Notes: generated by a model from the letters alone, not told the origin. Shown: positions 45,083-54,097, numbered from the stretch's first letter. The stretch is 64,000 nucleotides of DNA from Chitinophaga dinghuensis (GCF_003259435.1 NZ_QLMA01000002.1:62001-126000), one strand, 5' to 3'. Numbers and translations are program-made.

Positions 45083-48000
45083 TTAGAATCCAACTTTTAA
45101 AGTGAAAGTGAATTGTCTTGGAACAGGAAGTGCCACACCACCAGAGGTGAAGAATTCAGGATCCTGACCTTTCAGCTTTTTATCAGCATACACCAGCCAG
45201 AGGTTATTGCCTTGTAATTTCACTGCTACGTTGTTTGCACGGATCAGTTTAGCAATGCTTGTTGGCAGGTTATAAGCCAGGGATAATTGTTTCAGACGAA
45301 CGAAGCTACCATCTGCCACACGACCGGAAGTATAGTTATAAACGGTCCATGGATAAACAGAACCAACTTTGTTACGTGTCAGGTAGTCAGCAATGGAAGG
45401 TACATTGGTAGCCTTTTCATCCATTGGTAATGTCCATCTGTCGAGGAATTCTTTTGGCATCGCATCAGCATCTGAATAGTTCAGTGCAAATGCATTATTC
45501 AATCTGATTTTATTTCCTGCCTGGTAAGAGAAGAAGAAATTCAGGGTGAAGTTTTTATAGTTGAAAGTGTTATTCCAACCACCAGTGATGGTAGGATCAA
45601 CAGAACCTTCATAGATCAGGTAGTCTTTATTGGTGCTCTGAACGTATACGCCATTAGCAAGTTTACCATTTTCATCAATAAACTTCGGTTTACCGATACT
45701 GTCCAGACCCTGGAAATTGATAGAATACAATCCGCGCACTGCATGACCTTCCATAGCGCCACCTTCAGGAACGATCAGATCGTAGATACGTGGCTTGCTT
45801 TTCATGTTGGTGATTTTATTCTTATTAAAACCAAATGTCAGGTTAGTAGACCAGTTGAAGGTTTTGGTTTTAATGATTCTTCCACCGATAGTGATTTCCG
45901 CACCATAAGACTTCATATCAGCATAGTTGGCTTGTTTGGTACCTTCGCCACCGATGCCAGAAGTACGCAGGGCACTGATCAGATCAAAGCCATTACGTTG
46001 ATACAAATCAGCAGAAACGCTCAGTTTATCACCCCAGAAACCTGCGTCAATACCGACGTTGGCTTCATATTGTTTTTCCCAGGTGAGTTCAGCGTTCTCC
46101 AGGTGATCGATTTCGATTCTTGGTTCTACTTCTGAGAGTCTTGGACGAACAGCTGAGTTATTCTGGAATACTACGCTGGAGTTGGTAGCACTACCGATAC
46201 TTGCAGTCAGACCGTAAGAAGCACGGAGTTTCAGGAAGCTCAGGTGATCCAGATATTTCAGGAATTCTTCCTGATCCAGGTTCCACGCAGCACTTAAAGT
46301 CCAGGTTGGGAGCCAACGAGCATTGCTGGATTGGCCCATTCTATTGGAACCATCATAGCGCAGGGTACCTTGGAATACATATTTGTTATCATAGCCGTAG
46401 CTGAAGTTACCGAAGAAAGAAGCATATCTGTCGTACTGCAGATTCATGCCGTAGTAGTTATATCCACCTTCCAGCAGCATTTTGATGATACGGTAGTCAG
46501 TGAATGGAGTACCACCTTTATCATACTGGTAACCATAACCATTGGAATAGCTATTCTGACGGTCAGTATATTTGATCTCCTGACCCAGGAACGCGCTCAC
46601 ACTATGTTTTTCGTTGATATCACGATGAAAATCGAGCTGATTACGAACATAATAGTTAACCAGTTTATCATCGTTTCTGTTATAGAATCCACCTTGAGGT
46701 AATACAGGTTGTTTAACTGTATTTTCAGGATGATCAGGATCCAGGTACAGGAAAGGATTGTTTGCAGCTACAGTGGAGTTAGGCGCATATCTGTAAGCCA
46801 GTGCCATGTTGGAATTCTCAGTGATTAAATTCTCACGGGTGGTCTTTACGAAACGAACAGCTCCAATTGTTCTGAAGTTGAAATCTTTGGAAATTTTATA
46901 ACCGAGTTCACCCTGGATTTTTGTATCCAACATGTCCAGGTTGATAGAGTTGTTCTGCAGCTCGTTGATGATATTAAACGGAGCGTAGTTACGGTTAAAA
47001 TATTCCAGATTACCGAATTCATCGTAAGCTGTCATAGTACGACTGGTATTCAGTGCGTAGCTATAAGGGTTGATATCGAAGTCTCTCGTATAAACGCCTT
47101 CTACCACGTTGCTTGATCTACCCTGAGTACCAGGAGCGCGTTGCTGTCTAATGGAACCGTTAACAATTACTTTCGCAGTCAGACGATTGGTCAGGTTATA
47201 AGTACCGTTGATGTTCGCAGTATATCTGCTTACGCGGTCAGCAATAGACCAACCATTATCATTATAATAACCCAGGGAGATATAATGCTGTGCTTTTTCA
47301 GTACCTGAAGAAATGCTCAGTGAGTGTTCCTGTACGAAAGAGTTTTTAAACAGCAGACCAAACCAGTCAGTATTGGCTTTAGCATAACGTTGCAGGAACG
47401 CAGCTCTTGCTTCTGGTGTATTTTCCAGGCCAAATTTACCGGTTGTCTCATCATATTGTTTCAGCATCTGATACATCTTCGCATATACGCCACCGTTGTT
47501 ACCGTTGGCGATAGAGGATGTCAGGTTACCTTTACGGGCCAGTTCCGCATAAACAGACATCTGGTCTGCGGAATTCATGATGTTGAAGTTATCGTAGCTA
47601 GGTTTCAGGAACGTAGAGTAGTTACCGTTATAGTTAACTGTAGTATTTCCTGCACGACCTTTCTTGGTGGTGATTACCACTACGCCGTTCATCGCACGGG
47701 CGCCATACTGCGCAGTAGCCGCCGCATCTTTCAGGATAGTGAAAGATTCGATGTCATCCGCATTGATACCAGCAACAGAAGAACCGATGAGGGTCAATGC
47801 ATCACCACTGGAGAGCTGATCGTTACTAATATTCACGATATCTTCCAGTACAACGTTGTCGATAACCCACAGTGGCTTGTTTTCACCGGAAATAGAAGTA
47901 GCGCCTCTTACGCGGATTTTAGGAGCCGCACCGAAAGTACCAGATACGTTCTGTACAGAAACACCGGCTACTTTACCTTCCAGCATACGGCTTACATCCA

Positions 48001-48844
48001 GAACACCATCTTGTTTTACTTCTGCACCGGAGATATTGGTAGCAGAACCGGTAAACAGTTTCTTAGCCACACTTTGGTAACCGGTAACGATTACTTCATT
48101 CAGACCAGAAACATTCTCTTCCATGACTACATTGAAGATCGTTTTATCGCCAATAGCCAGTTCATGAGGTTTAAAGCCGATGTAATTAAATATCAGGATA
48201 TCATTATTCCCTGCTGTAATGGAGAAGTGTCCGTCTGCACCAGTGATCACACCGCGAGACATACCCTTCACCTGCACGGATACACCGATCAAAGGATTAC
48301 CTTTCTTATCGGTTACCTTACCGGAACGTGGCACCTGTTGTTGAACAGAGCTACCTGCGGCGGTCTCTCTTTCATTTTTAACAGTCAGAATGATGGTTTT
48401 AGACATCATTTCATAGTCGATAGGTTGATCTTTCAACACTTCTTCCATGAAAGTGCCCAACGGCAGGTCCTTCGCATTCACAGAAATCTCATGTGAACGC
48501 TGTAGCACATCTTTCTTATAAAAAACCAGATATCCTGTCTGCTTCTCAATAGCAGCAAATACTTTATGCAGACTAACTTTCTGAGCGCTGAATGTGATAT
48601 TCTGAGCCCTTACTTCCGCCGCTACCTGCATAATAGATACTAGGATAATTAACGCTGTCAGTTTCATGGTAATCAGCAGTTTTCTTAGTCCGGTACCCAC
48701 TCCCTTTGCCGGGATTTGCCGATCTACCCATACCGCGCCCTCTACATTCCCACAGGTTTCGGACCCGTGGTGCGAGTCGACCGGCACTACGTTTCCGGGC
48801 ATAGCATACCAACTACAATTAGCATTTTTTTGCATAAATTGCAT
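45083..48844 (-). CDS. SusC/RagA-family TonB-dependent transporter with STN domain
   Basis: A 1253-residue outer-membrane importer. A signal-like segment begins at Met60 (MKLTALIILVSIMQVAAEVRAQ), leaving an extra 59-residue extension if the ATG at 48844 is used. The mature protein starts with an STN domain (about 83-160, VSLHKVFAAIEKQTGYLVFYKK), then a carboxypeptidase-like domain (SGKVTDKKGNPLIGVSVQVKG), plug (EVIVTGYQSVAKKLFTGSATNI) and barrel. An STN domain signals to a FecR-type anti-sigma factor, and one is encoded directly upstream. So the transporter probably reports substrate binding across the envelope and induces its own operon. Confidence 0.94.
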   Translation of the reverse strand: MQFMQKNANCSWYAMPGNVVPVDSHHGSETCGNVEGAVWVDRQIPAKGVGTGLRKLLITMKLTALIILVSIMQVAAEVRAQNITFSAQKVSLHKVFAAIEKQTGYLVFYKKDVLQRSHEISVNAKDLPLGTFMEEVLKDQPIDYEMMSKTIILTVKNERETAAGSSVQQQVPRSGKVTDKKGNPLIGVSVQVKGMSRGVITGADGHFSITAGNNDILIFNYIGFKPHELAIGDKTIFNVVMEENVSGLNEVIVTGYQSVAKKLFTGSATNISGAEVKQDGVLDVSRMLEGKVAGVSVQNVSGTFGAAPKIRVRGATSISGENKPLWVIDNVVLEDIVNISNDQLSSGDALTLIGSSVAGINADDIESFTILKDAAATAQYGARAMNGVVVITTKKGRAGNTTVNYNGNYSTFLKPSYDNFNIMNSADQMSVYAELARKGNLTSSIANGNNGGVYAKMYQMLKQYDETTGKFGLENTPEARAAFLQRYAKANTDWFGLLFKNSFVQEHSLSISSGTEKAQHYISLGYYNDNGWSIADRVSRYTANINGTYNLTNRLTAKVIVNGSIRQQRAPGTQGRSSNVVEGVYTRDFDINPYSYALNTSRTMTAYDEFGNLEYFNRNYAPFNIINELQNNSINLDMLDTKIQGELGYKISKDFNFRTIGAVRFVKTTRENLITENSNMALAYRYAPNSTVAANNPFLYLDPDHPENTVKQPVLPQGGFYNRNDDKLVNYYVRNQLDFHRDINEKHSVSAFLGQEIKYTDRQNSYSNGYGYQYDKGGTPFTDYRIIKMLLEGGYNYYGMNLQYDRYASFFGNFSYGYDNKYVFQGTLRYDGSNRMGQSSNARWLPTWTLSAAWNLDQEEFLKYLDHLSFLKLRASYGLTASIGSATNSSVVFQNNSAVRPRLSEVEPRIEIDHLENAELTWEKQYEANVGIDAGFWGDKLSVSADLYQRNGFDLISALRTSGIGGEGTKQANYADMKSYGAEITIGGRIIKTKTFNWSTNLTFGFNKNKITNMKSKPRIYDLIVPEGGAMEGHAVRGLYSINFQGLDSIGKPKFIDENGKLANGVYVQSTNKDYLIYEGSVDPTITGGWNNTFNYKNFTLNFFFSYQAGNKIRLNNAFALNYSDADAMPKEFLDRWTLPMDEKATNVPSIADYLTRNKVGSVYPWTVYNYTSGRVADGSFVRLKQLSLAYNLPTSIAKLIRANNVAVKLQGNNLWLVYADKKLKGQDPEFFTSGGVALPVPRQFTFTLKVGF

Positions 48845-48910
48845 TAGTTTGATTGTTTTAATTGGTTGTTTAAAAAAATGGTTTCATTCGACCAGCGTCA
48901 TTCAAACCTT

Positions 48911-48939
48911 AACCGGGAGTGGTCCTAACACTTCCGGTT
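48911..48939. other. Stem-loop between fecR-like gene and susC
   Basis: An 11-bp stem with one G-U pair (48911-48921 with 48929-48939) and a 7-nt loop in the 271-nt gap upstream of the STN-SusC gene. The T run is on the plus strand, so it is not a normal terminator for the minus-strand genes. It may be a leader structure. Confidence 0.5.
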
Positions 48940-49115
48940 TTTCATGACTGTCTGTTCCGTATTAACTGTTTAAATATTAAATAATTAGTGAGATGACACT
49001 ATTTCTCCCATACGTGTATGGCAACAGGTATCCTCATTTGGCTGATATAGATTTCATGCTACTTACTTCTTCATAAACTAAACAACTGACTCAAATAATA
49101 ATAGAATAGGGCAGA

Positions 49116-50306
49116 CTAAGGGACAAATACTAGTTTATTATAGTCTTCTATGCGACAATTTACACCCGCCTGATTCAGCACTTTAATCATATCTGCTAAC
49201 ATCAGGTTTCTGCTAATTTTACCGCCGACCCTTGTATCTGATACTTTATCTGTGATTTTGGTTTCGATGCCATACCACCGTGTCAATTGGCGTGCTAGCA
49301 TTGGAAGATCATTCTCTTCGAAATCGAAGTAACCATTCTTCCACGCTGTTACACTTTCGGTATTAGCATATTGAATACTAATTTGTTGTGTTTCGGATAT
49401 AGAAGCCTGTTGGTCTGGCTTTAATAACTCTTTCTTCTTATTTTCCGGTGCAGATACCATCACAGCCCCTTGTACCAGGGTAATCTTGCAGGAGCTTTCA
49501 TCCGGATACGCATTAATATTAAAATGTGTTCCTAAAACTTCTACAAGCGCTGTATGTTTATCTGCTCGTTTAATGTTCACTTTAAACGGATGCTTTTCAT
49601 CTTGTGCTACCTCCATATATACTTCTCCGCTAACTTCCACAATACGATCATCCCCTTTAAAGAAGGTAGGGTATTTCACAGAACTCTGTGCGTTCAGCCA
49701 TACAGTGGTTCCATCTGGCAGTACCACCTTAAACTGGCGGCCTATTGGAGTGGTCAGTGTATTAAACTGTGGCTCTCTGTTTTCATCTCCTCCTGCCAGT
49801 GCATAGCCAATTTTCCCACTATCCAGGACTACACTTGCACCATTCTGATGCGCTACGATACCGTTACCCAGACTGTCCAGCACCACCTTGGAGCCATCTC
49901 CCAGAATGAGTACCGCTCCGTCTTTTCCAGGAGGCACATCTTGTTTTTGAGCAACAGCCACCGGTTTTACCTTATGCTGATGCAGCATCAGCGCTGTTCC
50001 GGCGCCCATTAAAACAAGAACTGCCGCAGCCGCCCACCATCTACGAAAAGTGACAATACGAGCGGATGATTCCTCCTTTTCCCAGTCAGCTTCATCGAGG
50101 GCACTTTCTATCATGGCTATACGACGCAGATCCATAGAAGGCTTTCCCGGGATCACGAACAATTCTTCACCATATTTATCCAGTACTTCCTGTTGTTCCG
50201 TTAGGGAGGCAGAAGCCATCCAGTGGCGGAATGCCTGGTATTCCTGCTGAGAGTAATTACCAGTAGCGTAGTCTTTCAAAAAGGTATCTAATTGTTCCTT
50301 AGTCAT
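49116..50306 (-). CDS. FecR-family anti-sigma factor
   Basis: A 396-residue single-pass membrane protein. The cytoplasmic part (1-88) binds the sigma factor. The membrane segment is at about 90-108 (WWAAAAVLVLMGAGTALML). The periplasmic FecR domain (TTPIGRQFKVVLPDGTTVWLNAQSSVKYP, VSGEVYMEVAQDEKHPFKV) and a C-terminal DUF4974-type STN-like domain (FDFEENDLPMLARQLTRWYGIE) complete it. It should receive the signal from the STN domain of the SusC transporter and release the ECF sigma factor. It follows the sigma gene by 73 nt. Confidence 0.95.
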   Translation of the reverse strand: MTKEQLDTFLKDYATGNYSQQEYQAFRHWMASASLTEQQEVLDKYGEELFVIPGKPSMDLRRIAMIESALDEADWEKEESSARIVTFRRWWAAAAVLVLMGAGTALMLHQHKVKPVAVAQKQDVPPGKDGAVLILGDGSKVVLDSLGNGIVAHQNGASVVLDSGKIGYALAGGDENREPQFNTLTTPIGRQFKVVLPDGTTVWLNAQSSVKYPTFFKGDDRIVEVSGEVYMEVAQDEKHPFKVNIKRADKHTALVEVLGTHFNINAYPDESSCKITLVQGAVMVSAPENKKKELLKPDQQASISETQQISIQYANTESVTAWKNGYFDFEENDLPMLARQLTRWYGIETKITDKVSDTRVGGKISRNLMLADMIKVLNQAGVNCRIEDYNKLVFVP

Positions 50307-50379
50307 AACCTGGAATAAGTGTCCTGGTTAAAGGACGTTTCAGGAAATCAAAAGGACACGTCCGATCAAAAAAAAATTT

Positions 50380-50982
50380 TTAGAACGAATAAAAGGAGGG
50401 GAGAGAGAGGATAAAAACCAGAAAAGCGATGGTATCTTTTTCTTCAAAACATTGACGTACCAGCTTTTGGGCTTTGTACAACTGATTTTTCACCCCGGAT
50501 TTCGAAATCTGGAGTTCTGCGGCAATTTCGTCCAGACTCAGACCTTTTTCCACGCTCAGGCGGAAAACATGTTGACATTGAGTCGGGAGGGCAGCTATTT
50601 GTCGCTGTACTTTTTCATAGATATAACGATAGTTCCAGATGTCTTCCGGAGTTTCTGCGTCGGCTTCTCTTTGTTGCAAATCCACAATGGCGGCTTTTCT
50701 AACCTGCTGATGGCGGATCTGATCCAGTAATCTGTTTCTGGCCGATTTGGCAATATAGGATTGGAAAGAGGTGATTTCTGCGAGTTTCTCCCGCTGTTCC
50801 CAAATGCGAACAAACACGTCCTGGATGATTTCATCGGTTTCATCCTGGGACCTGGTAAATAGATGGATGTACTGCGTTACAGCATCCAGGTGGAGGGAAT
50901 ATAATTCAGTAAATGCTTCTCGGTTCCCTCTGGATGCCCGCAGTAACAGGCTTCGTTCGTTATATATGCTTTTAGTTGACAA
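50380..50982 (-). CDS. ECF-family RNA polymerase sigma factor (FecI-like)
   Basis: A 200-residue ECF sigma factor. Region 2 is LYSLHLDAVTQYIHLFTRSQDETDEIIQDVFVRIWEQR (about 27-64). Region 4 with its helix-turn-helix is LPTQCQHVFRLSVEKGLSLDEIAAELQISKSGVKNQLYKA (about 136-175). The hydrophobic C-terminal tail (IAFLVFILSLPSF) is usual in the Bacteroidota family. The start is TTG at 50982; no ATG is available before region 2 and a stop lies four codons upstream. It likely drives the SusCD-metallohydrolase operon when released by the anti-sigma factor. Confidence 0.92.
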   Translation of the reverse strand: MSTKSIYNERSLLLRASRGNREAFTELYSLHLDAVTQYIHLFTRSQDETDEIIQDVFVRIWEQREKLAEITSFQSYIAKSARNRLLDQIRHQQVRKAAIVDLQQREADAETPEDIWNYRYIYEKVQRQIAALPTQCQHVFRLSVEKGLSLDEIAAELQISKSGVKNQLYKAQKLVRQCFEEKDTIAFLVFILSLPSFYSF

Positions 50983-51309
50983 ATGGCAGTACTACAAAAA
51001 TTATAGCTATCGGATTACTATCCGGTTAGCGATAAAACTAAAGCTTTTTTTCTTGTCAAGCAACCATTCAGTAGTGTAAATCGACGAATCGGGGATCCAG
51101 ATAAGTTCGACTATCTTTTTTTAGCCCAACAATCAACAGAATATGCAGAGAATCAAGTCCTGTCCGCAATTGGCGAAATAAAAAACAATGAGATATTCCC
51201 TGAAAAGATATATTTGTCAGGTGTAAAACGCTTACGTTGCAGCAGGATTTATCTGTCGAAATTTTATAATATATACCCCTAAAAATATCAACCAAATTAT
51301 TCAGACACT
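50983..51309. other. Divergent intergenic region
   Basis: 327 AT-rich bases between the ECF sigma gene and the CPBP protease gene. I see no exact TAnnTTTG promoter, no strong hairpin and no credible gene. Confidence 0.5.
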
Positions 51310-52047
51310 ATGAACATTTCTGCCACTATCTTTTCCTGTTTGATTTCATTACTTCCCTTATTACTCATACTTCGTCGTCCTGATATAAAATTATCATGGC
51401 TATTTTTATTGCATTTTGTCCTACTCTTCACCGCAACAGAAATGGCGCTGGAATGGGGCGGAATACTCCAGGTCAGACTGGCGCCGGAAATAAGATTTAA
51501 CTGGCTGGGGAAAATACTGGGGATAGTAGTCTCTTTGGCATATTATCTACTATTGCTAAAACGCACTGTTAGTACAGAATTGGTAGGATTAAGATGGTAT
51601 GTAGACATGGCTACACTACGGGGAGTGATGATAGCAGGGATCTTACTGGTGCTCGCCAAGTCGGGCGGAAATTATTTTTCTTCCACCAAAGAGGCAGTAA
51701 CATTTGAAGGATATTTATATCAGGCCACTTTACCTGGCTTACAGGAAGAACTCCTGTACCGGGGATTCCTTTTAGCACTTTTACAATCAGCCTTAAACCG
51801 TGTATCTGTAAAGTTCCTCGGACTCACGCTCGACTTATGGATCATTTCTATACTTTTTGCCCTGGGCCATAGTTTTTCTATCACCCATCATTTTGCCTTT
51901 CATTTCAACACCGGCAATTTCTGTTATGCCTTTATCAGTGGAATGGTGTTTGGCTGGATTCGGGTCCAAAGCGGGTCATTGGTATTACCAGTAGTGTTTC
52001 ACAATTTTAGCAATGTGATGATATTGGTGGCAAATGCGGTGAAATAA
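51310..52047 (+). CDS. CPBP-family intramembrane metalloprotease
   Basis: A 245-residue polytopic membrane protein with about seven hydrophobic segments. It carries the CPBP (CAAX protease/Abi) motifs: EELLYRGF with Glu146, Glu147 and Arg151 (EExxxR), then FALGHSFS and a C-terminal VVFHNFSN, whose His and Asn residues complete the metal site. Family members cleave within or beside the membrane; in bacteria some act in bacteriocin immunity. No peptide-export or bacteriocin gene is nearby, so the role is open. It is convergent with the macrodomain gene, 2 nt apart. Confidence 0.9.
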   Translation: MNISATIFSCLISLLPLLLILRRPDIKLSWLFLLHFVLLFTATEMALEWGGILQVRLAPEIRFNWLGKILGIVVSLAYYLLLLKRTVSTELVGLRWYVDMATLRGVMIAGILLVLAKSGGNYFSSTKEAVTFEGYLYQATLPGLQEELLYRGFLLALLQSALNRVSVKFLGLTLDLWIISILFALGHSFSITHHFAFHFNTGNFCYAFISGMVFGWIRVQSGSLVLPVVFHNFSNVMILVANAVK

Positions 52048-52049
52048 AA

Positions 52050-52502
52050 TCAGATAGGTAGGTAGACAACAATCGTTACATCCTGCAAATGTCCCAGCTT
52101 TTCTTCCAGCAGGGGCTTCACCTGATCCCAATGTAGTCCGCCATTCCCGCACCCTAAGGCGGGTAAGGCAAGCGACTGTATTTTGTATTGCGCGATTACC
52201 TTCACCAAGTCATCCAGGCCAGCAGTAATGTATTCCATTTTCGACGGATGCCGCCAGTGTTTCTTTGTAGGAAAGTTAATGATCCATTTTACGTTTGTCT
52301 CCCCAGATACAGGCACTACAAGATTTTGGCCAACATCCAATAATTTTTCATCACATGCATGCTTATACACTTTAAAATTTTCAGGGAATATTTCTTTGAA
52401 TTGTAGTGCAATTCCTTTGCCCATAACGCCTACGGTGTTAACAGCATTTACTAAGGCTTCAGTAGTAGCCTGGAGGAGGTTTCCTGTGGTGTATTGGATC
52501 AT
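52050..52502 (-). CDS. Stand-alone macrodomain protein (DarG/TARG1-like)
   Basis: A 150-residue macrodomain and nothing else. IQYTTGNLLQATTEALVNAVNTVGVMGKGIALQFKEIFP is the ADP-ribose-binding N-terminal half, and SLALPALGCGNGGLHWDQVKPLLEEKL is the second loop. The NTVGVMGKGIA sequence with Lys is the pattern of DarG and human TARG1, which remove ADP-ribose from DNA or Glu residues. DarG antitoxins normally have a further C-terminal domain and a DarT toxin gene beside them. Neither is present here, so a housekeeping ADP-ribosyl hydrolase is more likely than a toxin-antitoxin pair. Confidence 0.9.
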   Translation of the reverse strand: MIQYTTGNLLQATTEALVNAVNTVGVMGKGIALQFKEIFPENFKVYKHACDEKLLDVGQNLVVPVSGETNVKWIINFPTKKHWRHPSKMEYITAGLDDLVKVIAQYKIQSLALPALGCGNGGLHWDQVKPLLEEKLGHLQDVTIVVYLPI

Positions 52503-52593
52503 GAGGTTTTTCAGTTTTACGAATAGATGAGTGAACGAAGGTAGGTAGTTAGGAATAAAAATAACTTCACGCTATTTGAATTTCCCCCTGTTT

Positions 52594-53883
52594 CTACTCC
52601 GCTAAAATTAAGTCCGCCGCCTCCTTTCCACTGCTCAGTGCAGCTTCAACAGTCCCCATGGCAGCGCCATCATACAGGTATTCGCCTGCAAAATAGATGG
52701 TTCGTTCAACTGTCTCTGACAGCAGCACTCTCGCCTGCACACTTTCCACTTTACTATAAGCATAAGACCCTCTGGTAAAAGGGTCCACCGTCCAATTAAC
52801 CACATGCCAGTTCTTGAGATTATGTTGGAGTTGTTCCGGAGAAATATGGAAGATATTTCCCAGCGACTGTAACGTCAATTCCAATATAGTTGCCGCCGGC
52901 AAGTCCTTCTTTGCAAAAGCTGGCGGTCCGCCGAGCCAGCCAGTGAGCAGCGGGCTATCAATGGATGTTTGTGTCCAGAAGGTTGGTACTTGTTCCCTGG
53001 AAGTTACCAACACGGTAGTAGAAGGGCTATTACCAGGCGCATTAAATGCTTTATTTTCTGTCCAGAATGGCGACTGGAATTCCAGCAATATTTTTATAAT
53101 AGATCCGTAGCCGATATCTTGCCACGCCATTTTCTGTGCAGGAATTGCCGGATTGAAAATAACAGCGCCAGTTTCTTCCACAGGCGCCTGTAGTATTCCT
53201 AATGGCAGCGCAATGATCACTTTGGTTGCATTATAAGTATGATCATCCGTTGTGGAGATGACAACTTTGTCTTTTTGCCAACGTACTTCTCTGACAATTT
53301 TATTCAAGTGTATTTCACTTCCTGCAGCCAATACCGCATCGGCAAGAAATTGTATCATCTTTCCATAACCGGTATCTACACGATATTGAGCTTCGTCATC
53401 TTCGCTACTCCACTCATTTCGAACAGCGAAAGTACTGATATCATCTACCTCTCCGGTATCGTATCCATTCACAAACCCTTCGATATGATTGCGCAGGTCG
53501 GCATATTCCTCTGTGGCGAAATGTGTTTGCAGGAATGCCCTCAAAGGCATATCCTTTTCCAGCTGAAATATTTTCTCCATTAGGGTCTCCCAGCCAGTAA
53601 CGGCGTCATTACCTTCCTGGAATGCGCCATCCCTGGAACGTGCCATCTTAAACTGTGTTTGGGAATAGGGAATCCCTGCTGTTTGCAATAATTCCAATGT
53701 CACCGGTAAATTCCCATGAACGAATTCCGCCCCAAGTTCAACGTTATCCAATGTATGTATCCGACCACCAATACGATCGCGCGCCTCTAATATTGTAACC
53801 GCCTGCCCCGCCTTTATAAGCGTATAAGCAGCCATTAATCCTGCGGCGCCTGCCCCAATAATAATTACGTCTGGATGTTTCAT
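52594..53883 (-). CDS. Flavin monoamine oxidase-family FAD enzyme
   Basis: A 429-residue FAD-dependent amine oxidase. The N-terminal dinucleotide fold is DVIIIGAGAAGLMAAYTLIKAGQAVTILEARDRIGGRI (5-42), with the GxGxxG motif and the Glu that binds ribose. VELGAEFVHG follows. The C-terminal FAD block is TIYFAGEYLYDGAAMGTVEAALSSGKEAADLI (about 395-426). It should oxidise an amine to an imine with O2 as acceptor. Polyamine, putrescine or tryptophan-like substrates are all possible. It stands alone. Confidence 0.92.
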   Translation of the reverse strand: MKHPDVIIIGAGAAGLMAAYTLIKAGQAVTILEARDRIGGRIHTLDNVELGAEFVHGNLPVTLELLQTAGIPYSQTQFKMARSRDGAFQEGNDAVTGWETLMEKIFQLEKDMPLRAFLQTHFATEEYADLRNHIEGFVNGYDTGEVDDISTFAVRNEWSSEDDEAQYRVDTGYGKMIQFLADAVLAAGSEIHLNKIVREVRWQKDKVVISTTDDHTYNATKVIIALPLGILQAPVEETGAVIFNPAIPAQKMAWQDIGYGSIIKILLEFQSPFWTENKAFNAPGNSPSTTVLVTSREQVPTFWTQTSIDSPLLTGWLGGPPAFAKKDLPAATILELTLQSLGNIFHISPEQLQHNLKNWHVVNWTVDPFTRGSYAYSKVESVQARVLLSETVERTIYFAGEYLYDGAAMGTVEAALSSGKEAADLILAE

Positions 53884-53984
53884 GGTTTGTATTGATGTAG
53901 CAAAGTAAGGATTTAGATAGTAGGGAGCAGGTTAAATGATGTGGGTATTTCCGGGAGCTCCTGGTGTATATTTCGGGTCAAAAT

Positions 53985-54018
53985 AAAAAACGGTAGCCTG
54001 CAAAAGACTACCGTTTTT
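53985..54018 (-). terminator. Terminator of the tRNA gene
   Basis: An 11-bp stem (AAAAACGGTAG with CTACCGTTTTT) with an 11-nt loop, just past the tRNA 3' end on the minus strand, followed by more T. Confidence 0.85.
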
Positions 54019-54023
54019 CTCTG

Positions 54024-54097
54024 TGCTCCCAACAGGGCATGATCCTGTGACCCCCTGATTATGAGTCAGGTGCTCTAACCAACTGAGCTATAGGAGC
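54024..54097 (-). tRNA. tRNA with anticodon CAT (Met, possibly Ile2)
   Basis: A complete 74-nt cloverleaf on the minus strand: acceptor GCTCCTA with TGGGAGC (one G-U), D arm GCTCAGTTGGTTAGAGC, anticodon stem CCTGA/TCAGG with loop CTCATAA, a 5-nt variable loop, T arm ACAGG/CCTGT with the less usual loop ATCATGC, discriminator A. CCA is not encoded. The CAT anticodon is used by elongator Met, initiator Met and lysidine-modified Ile2. The acceptor starts with a G-C pair, so it is not a bacterial initiator, which has a mismatch there. Met is my choice over Ile2, without strong proof. Confidence 0.92.

Noticed and set aside
47324..48496. A 390-codon plus-strand open frame
   Set aside because: It is antisense to the conserved STN, carboxypeptidase-like and plug regions of the SusC gene. 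No start signal or domain is visible.
52050..52502. DarTG toxin-antitoxin system
   Set aside because: Only the macrodomain is present; no DarT gene and no DarG C-terminal domain lie beside it.
51310..52502. CPBP protease and macrodomain as a joint defence island
   Set aside because: The genes are convergent, 2 nt apart, with different promoters and no further defence-type genes around. Chance neighbours are more likely.
54024..54097. Initiator tRNA-Met
   Set aside because: The acceptor stem begins with a G-C pair, whereas bacterial initiators have a mismatch at 1-72, and the anticodon stem lacks the three G-C pairs of initiators.
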